A stretch of DNA of 64,000 bases. It comes from Alkalicoccobacillus murimartini (lineage in GTDB: Bacteria > Bacillota > Bacilli > Bacillales > Bacillaceae_D). Position numbers and translations under genes: made by a program. The stretch lies in assembly GCF_030813245.1 (NCBI RefSeq), contig NZ_JAUSUA010000001.1, positions 1-64,000 on the forward strand, read 5' to 3'. Below are positions 58,928-64,000 of the stretch, piece by piece; position 1 is the stretch's first letter; each line of letters begins with the position of its first letter. Under the pieces are notes generated by a model. It was not told the origin of the DNA, did no database searches, and worked only from the letters and a program-made list of their open reading frames with translations.

Positions 58928-61297
58928 GCCCCATATGTCCGTCGCATATTCGGATATTGTTCGATCACTAGAGAAGTAACCGGAATGCGCAATATTAATA
59001 AGACATTTTTTTTGCCAGGTTTGTGAATCAAGAAATTGATTCTGAACCTGGTTTTGTACGTTAACGTAACTACCAAAATCCTTTAGTAGGAAGTATTCAT
59101 CCCCTTTAAACAACAACGAATAATAGATATCCTGAAAGGCAACGGTGTCACCTGTAATGGATCCATCTACTAACCTTTGTAAAACCTTCTGCAATCGTAG
59201 GTCTTGATTATAAATTTCCCTTGGTGAATACTGCCCGTTTCTTTCATATGCTAATACTTCTTCTGCCCGAATTCCAAATTCAAAAAAGTGTTCTGTAGTG
59301 ATTAATTCAGTCATCTCTATGTTTGCTCCATCCATTGTTCCGATGGTAAGAGCGCCATTCATCATCATTTTCATGTTTCCAGTTCCTGATGCTTCTTTTG
59401 AGGCGGTTGAAATTTGTTCACTAATATCAGCAGCTGGTATAATCCATTCAGCTTGTGACACATTGTAATTAGGTAGAAATAGAACATTGAGTTTGCCCTT
59501 TGCGAGTGGATCTTGATTGATTTGCTCAGCTACTGAGGAAATCAAAGAGATGATTCGTTTCGCATACAGGTAACCAGGTGCTGCTTTTGCTCCAAAGATA
59601 AACGTTCGAGGGACCTTGATTGCTTCTGGCTTTTCATGGCATACATCCCAAAGGTACAAGATATGCAGAAGGTTTAGTAGCTGTCGCTTGTATCCGTGAA
59701 GTCGTTTAATCTGAACATCAAATAAGGATTCAACGAAAATATCATGACCAGTTTCAGCTTTGATTTTGTCTACAAGTCTTATTTTATTAGCATGTTTGAT
59801 AGCTGAGAGTTGTAAGAGAACGTCAGGATCATTTGTAAATTTGAGCAAATCCTTTAATGCTTGAGGGTCAGTTTTCCATTGGTCGCCAATTAACTCTGAG
59901 ATAAAACGTGCAAGAAGTGGATTGGCATTCATCAACCATTGCCTATGGCTAATACCGTTTGTTTTGTTTGTAAATCGATTAGGAAAATGAGTAGAAAACG
60001 ATTTCATTAATTGATTTTTTAAGATAGAAGAGTGAAGCTTTGCCACACCGTTTACTGTATGACTTCCAACAACAGCAAGGCGGGCCATATGAATATTCTC
60101 CTGATAGATAATCGAAAGGTCCGCGAACGACTCCCAATCCTCTAACCCCTTATATTCTACTTCTAGACAAAAGCGACGATTTATTTCTTCGATAATTAAA
60201 AAGATTCGAGGTAGTTGTTCTTTTACTAAAAATACAGGCCATTTTTCTAACGCTTCATCTAGTAACGTATGATTGGTATATGAGATTACTGAGGTTGTTA
60301 GGTTCCACGCCTCTTCCCAACCTAACTTATAATTATCAACTAATACTCTCATTAATTCAGGGATAATTAATGCAGGGTGAGTGTCATTAATTTGAATAGA
60401 GAGTTTATCTGGTAAATCAAAGATCTGATGGTCATCAGACTTAAAAAAAGAAGTCAAAATTCGTTGTAGGCCTGCGGAAACTAGAAAATACTGTTGTCTA
60501 AGCCGTAGCACTTTCCCTTCATAATGGGAATCATCGGGATAAAGAAATTCTGTAATTTCTTCAGCTTTTCGTTTTACTTTTGCATAGGCTTCAAATTCAA
60601 CGGGTTGTTGCCCAGGTATTGACTCCGCTTGCCAAACCGTTAAGTAATTAACGCGCTGATTATGATAACCCAAAATTGGAATCTGGTAAGGAATGGCTTT
60701 AATCCGTTCAGGACCAATTACATCAAATGTGAGACGGTTGTCTTTGTAGCCAGAAACCAACCGACCACCAAATTGGATTGTGACGGCTTCTTCTGAATAG
60801 ATCTCTTCCCATGGGTACCCATCTTCGCCAATCCACTTATCTGGCAATTCGACTTGTTTACTGTTTGAGATTTTTTGTTCAAATAGCCCATATTGATAGC
60901 GAAGTCCCATACCATGACCTGCAAAGTCGAGGGCAGCGAGGGAGTCCAAGAAACAAGAAGCTAATCGTCCTAACCCCCCATTACCAAGAGCTGCATCTAA
61001 CTCGCTTTGGAAGATTAGGTCAGGATTATAGTGGTGGGCTCTCAAAATTTCTTTGCAAGACTCAAGTAGATCAAGATTCAGAAGGTTCGTTTCAATAAAA
61101 CGCCCTGGAAGAAATTCCATAGAAAAATAGTAGACTTGCTTTTGGCTCGTATCAGGTTTTGCATCACGTGTGTGCGGCAACAGCTGATCTTTTATAAGAG
61201 AGGTGAGTAAGACGAGGACCTCATCATGCTGAAGAGGCCCTGCATGAAGTAATTTCTTTGACAATGTTTCTTTGAACACCTTCTGATTGATCAGCAC
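58916..61297 (-). CDS. glgP: Glycogen phosphorylase
   Basis: 793 aa. It opens with the usual short Bacillus N-terminus and YYFSMEFLPGRF, then ALGNGGLGRLASCFLDS and GMGLRYQYGLFEQ; the PLP Lys is in EASGTGNMKMMMNGAL. It releases glucose-1-P from glycogen. I use GTG 61297, which has GGAGTG upstream and matches the family start; the in-frame ATG at 61393 would place 32 extra residues inside glgA. Even so, the first 74 bp overlap the 3' end of glgA, pointing to coupled translation. Last gene of the leftward glg operon. Confidence 0.94.
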   Translation of the reverse strand: MLINQKVFKETLSKKLLHAGPLQHDEVLVLLTSLIKDQLLPHTRDAKPDTSQKQVYYFSMEFLPGRFIETNLLNLDLLESCKEILRAHHYNPDLIFQSELDAALGNGGLGRLASCFLDSLAALDFAGHGMGLRYQYGLFEQKISNSKQVELPDKWIGEDGYPWEEIYSEEAVTIQFGGRLVSGYKDNRLTFDVIGPERIKAIPYQIPILGYHNQRVNYLTVWQAESIPGQQPVEFEAYAKVKRKAEEITEFLYPDDSHYEGKVLRLRQQYFLVSAGLQRILTSFFKSDDHQIFDLPDKLSIQINDTHPALIIPELMRVLVDNYKLGWEEAWNLTTSVISYTNHTLLDEALEKWPVFLVKEQLPRIFLIIEEINRRFCLEVEYKGLEDWESFADLSIIYQENIHMARLAVVGSHTVNGVAKLHSSILKNQLMKSFSTHFPNRFTNKTNGISHRQWLMNANPLLARFISELIGDQWKTDPQALKDLLKFTNDPDVLLQLSAIKHANKIRLVDKIKAETGHDIFVESLFDVQIKRLHGYKRQLLNLLHILYLWDVCHEKPEAIKVPRTFIFGAKAAPGYLYAKRIISLISSVAEQINQDPLAKGKLNVLFLPNYNVSQAEWIIPAADISEQISTASKEASGTGNMKMMMNGALTIGTMDGANIEMTELITTEHFFEFGIRAEEVLAYERNGQYSPREIYNQDLRLQKVLQRLVDGSITGDTVAFQDIYYSLLFKGDEYFLLKDFGSYVNVQNQVQNQFLDSQTWQKKCLINIAHSGYFSSDRTISEYATDIWGLVP

Positions 61298-62744
61298 GTT
61301 GATTCCACACTCCTTTTCGTTCGCGAAGCCCATCATAAATGATGTGATAGAGTTTAGCAGAGTTTTTCCAACTAAGTTCAGTGGCTGCACCATTAGTCAG
61401 CAATTTGTTCCATTGGGTCTTGTTGTGGAAAATAGAAATCGCTCGTATGATCGTTAATCTGAGGTCACCTGATGACATCGTGTGAAACGTGAACCCATTA
61501 CCTGTTCCTGTATGTGGATGGAAGGGTTGAATGGTATCCTTTAATCCTCCTGTTGCTCTAACCACGGGAACACAACCATAACGAAGAGAAATCAACTGAC
61601 TTAATCCACACGGTTCAAATAAAGATGGCATAAGCAGCATGTCTGCTCCAGCATATATTCGTCTCGCTTTGGCTTCGTCAAATCCATGAAAAAAAGATAA
61701 TTTTTTTGGGAAACGATGTTCCAGAGAGAATAATGCTTGTTCTAACTCATGTGAGCCACTCCCTAGCACAATGACTTGAATACGCTCATGATCAAGGAGT
61801 TTATTTAATGTTTCTATTAGTAAGGCAATACCTTTCTCAGGTACGAGTCTTGATACCACGGCAAATAATGGTGTCGAGATCGACATGGATAGGCCTGCTT
61901 CTACTTGAAGGCTTCGTTTGTTAATATCCGATGCTAGGGACCTGCTACTGTATGGGGCAATTAGCTCCTTATCTTGAGCAGGGTTGTAATCAATTAAATC
62001 AATTCCGTTCACGATCCCAGTTAAGTCTGCAGAGCGTTGCCTAAGTAAGCTATCGAGCTTATAACCAAACTCAGGCTGTTGAATTTCATTTGAATAAGAC
62101 GGGCTAACTGTAGTAATGCGATCTGCTTCAGCAATACCTGCTTTTAGATAGTTTACGTGATCGTCCATCTCTATAATCGGGTAAGCCTGATCATCAAAGT
62201 GCAGCAGTTCTTTAAACACAGAAGGAGGGAACTGTCCTTGATACGCTAGATTATGAATAGTTACAACTGTTTTGATTTGACTGTCCCATGATTTTGCACG
62301 TATATAGGCAGGAATAAGACTGGTCTGCCAGTCGTGACAGTGAATAATCGAAGGCTTTTGTTTCATGTGTTGAACCCACTCTAAAATGGCATGGCAAAAA
62401 AAAGCATATCGTTCACCGTCATCATGATCACCATAAAGAGAAGGTCGATTAAAATAATAATCGTTTTCTAGAAATAAATAACGAACCTTCTGATGCGTTA
62501 ATTCATATACTTGGCAGGTTTGCTGACGCCATTTTACCCAGACAGAAAGAGAGTGAATCCAGTTCAGCTGCTGAATCCATTCTTCTGAAAGGTTTCTATG
62601 CTTAGGCAGAATCACGGTAACGGCTCCCTCTGGCATATCTAAAGCCTGTGGTAAAGAACCGATTACATCTGCCAATCCTCCTGTTTTAAAAAAAGGGGTA
62701 CATTCTGTGGCAACGTGGATGATATCTGTTTGTTTGTCAGGCAT
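61224..62744 (-). CDS. glgA: Glycogen synthase
   Basis: 506-aa GT5 enzyme that extends glycogen from ADP-glucose. ATECTPFFKTGGLADVIGSLP holds the ADP-glucose-binding KTGGL; HCHDWQTSLIPAY, VVSRLVPEKGIALL and MPSLFEPCGLSQL, with the EPCG catalytic motif, follow. The last 30 residues (RKGVWNQRADQSEGV...) go beyond the usual end and overlap glgP. It lies 14 bp downstream of glgC. Confidence 0.95.
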   Translation of the reverse strand: MPDKQTDIIHVATECTPFFKTGGLADVIGSLPQALDMPEGAVTVILPKHRNLSEEWIQQLNWIHSLSVWVKWRQQTCQVYELTHQKVRYLFLENDYYFNRPSLYGDHDDGERYAFFCHAILEWVQHMKQKPSIIHCHDWQTSLIPAYIRAKSWDSQIKTVVTIHNLAYQGQFPPSVFKELLHFDDQAYPIIEMDDHVNYLKAGIAEADRITTVSPSYSNEIQQPEFGYKLDSLLRQRSADLTGIVNGIDLIDYNPAQDKELIAPYSSRSLASDINKRSLQVEAGLSMSISTPLFAVVSRLVPEKGIALLIETLNKLLDHERIQVIVLGSGSHELEQALFSLEHRFPKKLSFFHGFDEAKARRIYAGADMLLMPSLFEPCGLSQLISLRYGCVPVVRATGGLKDTIQPFHPHTGTGNGFTFHTMSSGDLRLTIIRAISIFHNKTQWNKLLTNGAATELSWKNSAKLYHIIYDGLRERKGVWNQRADQSEGVQRNIVKEITSCRASSA

Positions 62745-62758
62745 GTAACATGCTCCTT

Positions 62759-63913
62759 TTAAACAAAATTTCTTTTGTTAGATTCAAGTGTGAGTTGGTT
62801 TGTCGCGGCTGTTCGTTTGCTTTTGAAGCGTATACTGGAGAGCTCATGTTGAATATCAGCTTGTGTGATCAGCATAATGTCATCGTCTGAGCCGAACGAG
62901 AAGTTATCTGGAACATATGTGTTCTCCGCAACAATTACTTTGTGTAAGGTTACATTCTTTCCTATATACGAACCGGGTAGAATAACTGATTGTTTGATAA
63001 CAGATCCTTCCGAGATGGTTGCAGATGGAGAGACGACAGATTGACATACCTTTTGATGCAGTGGGACAGAGCTTGATTGAACGGAAAAAGCTAATCCGTG
63101 TGGAGGGTCAGATGCAAACAGTGGCCACTTCTGATTTTCTTCAAAAGGTGTATACGTATTAGCTAGGTCCATTTGCGTTTGCCAATAAGATTGTATAGTC
63201 CCAACATCACGCCAATAATGCTCGTATGGAAAGGCGAATAATTTTTCTTGGTGTTTAAGCATAGTGGGCAAAATATCTTTGCCGAAATCATGCGCAGAGC
63301 TGGAATCATCAGCATCAGCAAGCAAGTGTTTCTTTAATGTCTGCCATTTAAATAAGTAAATGCCCATTGAGGCGTTATTGCTTGTAGGATTAACAGGTTT
63401 CTCTTGAAACTCAAGAATGGCATCATGTGGATTAACATGAAGGATCCCGTAACGACTAGCCTCCTTAAAGGGAACTTGTATGGATGCAACAGTTACGTCA
63501 GCATCTTTTTCGAGATGAAATGCCATCATTTTTTCATAGTCCATCTGATAGATATGGTCACCTGAAAGAACTAGCACATGACTTGGTTGAAATGATTCTG
63601 CGTATTCTAAGTTCTTGTAAACAGCATCTGCCGTTCCTGAGTATAAAGAATCAGTCGAAGGAAGCAGGTCGATGTTCATTCCCCAAGAATCATTGTTTTG
63701 CAAATGGCTGTGGAGGGTTTCGGGCTTATACTGCGTCAAAACTCCGACATGTTGAATGCCTGAACGAGAGCAATTACTTAGTGTAAAATCAATAATTCGA
63801 AACTTTCCACCAAACGAAACAGCTGGTTTGGCCTCTTCTTTTGTTAGGGCTCCTAATCTGGTACCTGCACCTCCTGCTAAAACCAAAGCTAAACAATTCA
63901 TCACAGAGTTCAC
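62759..63913 (-). CDS. glgC: Glucose-1-phosphate adenylyltransferase
   Basis: 384 aa. LVLAGGAGTRLGALTKEEAKPAVSFGGKFRIIDF is the complete nucleotidyltransferase signature, which identifies GlgC rather than the inactive paralogue GlgD; GDHIYQMDY and EFQEKPVNP line the active site and a left-handed beta-helix forms the C-terminus. It makes ADP-glucose, the committed step. B. subtilis has glgD between glgC and glgA, which is missing here. GTG start after GGGGG. glgB, if present, would lie beyond the window edge. Confidence 0.94.
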   Translation of the reverse strand: MNSVMNCLALVLAGGAGTRLGALTKEEAKPAVSFGGKFRIIDFTLSNCSRSGIQHVGVLTQYKPETLHSHLQNNDSWGMNIDLLPSTDSLYSGTADAVYKNLEYAESFQPSHVLVLSGDHIYQMDYEKMMAFHLEKDADVTVASIQVPFKEASRYGILHVNPHDAILEFQEKPVNPTSNNASMGIYLFKWQTLKKHLLADADDSSSAHDFGKDILPTMLKHQEKLFAFPYEHYWRDVGTIQSYWQTQMDLANTYTPFEENQKWPLFASDPPHGLAFSVQSSSVPLHQKVCQSVVSPSATISEGSVIKQSVILPGSYIGKNVTLHKVIVAENTYVPDNFSFGSDDDIMLITQADIQHELSSIRFKSKRTAATNQLTLESNKRNFV

Positions 63914-63977
63914 GTAATTCCCCCTTCTTTCTAGGACGATGTTAGAAGTTAGTCGATATGTATTGATACGTATGAGA

Positions 63978-63992
63978 GTGTAAGCGTTTTCT
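63978..63992 (-). promoter_or_regulatory. Predicted CcpA (cre) site upstream of glgC
   Basis: GTGTAAGCGTTTTCT matches WTGNAANCGNWNNCW except for the first base, 65 bp before glgC. Suggests carbon-source control of glycogen synthesis. Confidence 0.5.
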
Positions 63993-64000
63993 ATTCCTTC

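Noticed and set aside
61298-61393. Upstream ATG start for glgP
   Set aside because: It would add 32 residues from within glgA that do not belong to the phosphorylase family and has no ribosome site.

Overview
The window is chromosomal DNA of a low-GC, endospore-forming Bacillaceae bacterium. Evidence: the end of an rRNA operon followed by a 17-gene tRNA array in nearly the order of Bacillus subtilis trnD; an S-box ahead of metE; a Zur-type operon; a queG - yhbB - trmL - prkA - yhbH block that matches B. subtilis; and a glycogen operon. Exported proteins are rich in Asp/Glu, which fits an alkaliphilic or halotolerant relative of Alkalihalobacillus/Shouchella, but that placement is inference.

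Layout: 1-1704 holds the 3' end of a 5S rRNA and 17 tRNAs. 1650-10672 is a 9-kb AT-rich genomic island inserted in the last tRNA-Leu. It is bounded by perfect 60-bp direct repeats and starts with a tyrosine recombinase. Its cargo is a CoiA-like zinc-finger protein, a serine recombinase, an unknown 386-aa protein, and a three-gene cluster: an Abi_C/HEPN-like protein, a RecQ helicase fused to a ComFC-like phosphoribosyltransferase, and a DprA-like protein. The last two resemble the ShosTA toxin-antitoxin/anti-phage pair. With the HEPN-like gene this is the best candidate in the window for an undescribed defence system.

10.7-25.9 kb carries small surface and metabolic genes: a lipoprotein, an alpha/beta hydrolase, a large exported 5'-nucleotidase with three chitin-binding-type modules, DoxX, a cytoplasmic gamma-glutamyltransferase, an SLC13 transporter, SAM-riboswitch-controlled metE, succinate-semialdehyde dehydrogenase and an M42 peptidase. 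25.9-42.7 kb is mostly conserved housekeeping and sporulation material: dps, queG, ogt, yhbB, trmL, a class A PBP, prkA with a sigma-E-like promoter, signal peptidase I, yidD, a VanY-type carboxypeptidase, a beta-helix protein and yhbH.

42.7-53 kb has a lipoprotein serpin, an Fe-ADH gene translationally coupled to metQ-metN-metI, an aldehyde dehydrogenase under a likely CcpA site, and a Zur-box operon of a COG0523 zinc metallochaperone with zinc-independent ribosomal protein S14. 53-64 kb has manA, a DUF418 protein, a nitroreductase, an mtnE-like aminotransferase, a FAH-fold protein, a glycerophosphodiesterase and the leftward glgC-glgA-glgP operon.

Three intergenic regions carry short tandem arrays with a 20-21-bp period (two DNA turns), and two carry pieces of one palindromic repeat element. 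The method-derived limits are that no database search was run; family names come from recognised motifs, and promoters, boxes and terminators are predictions from sequence.
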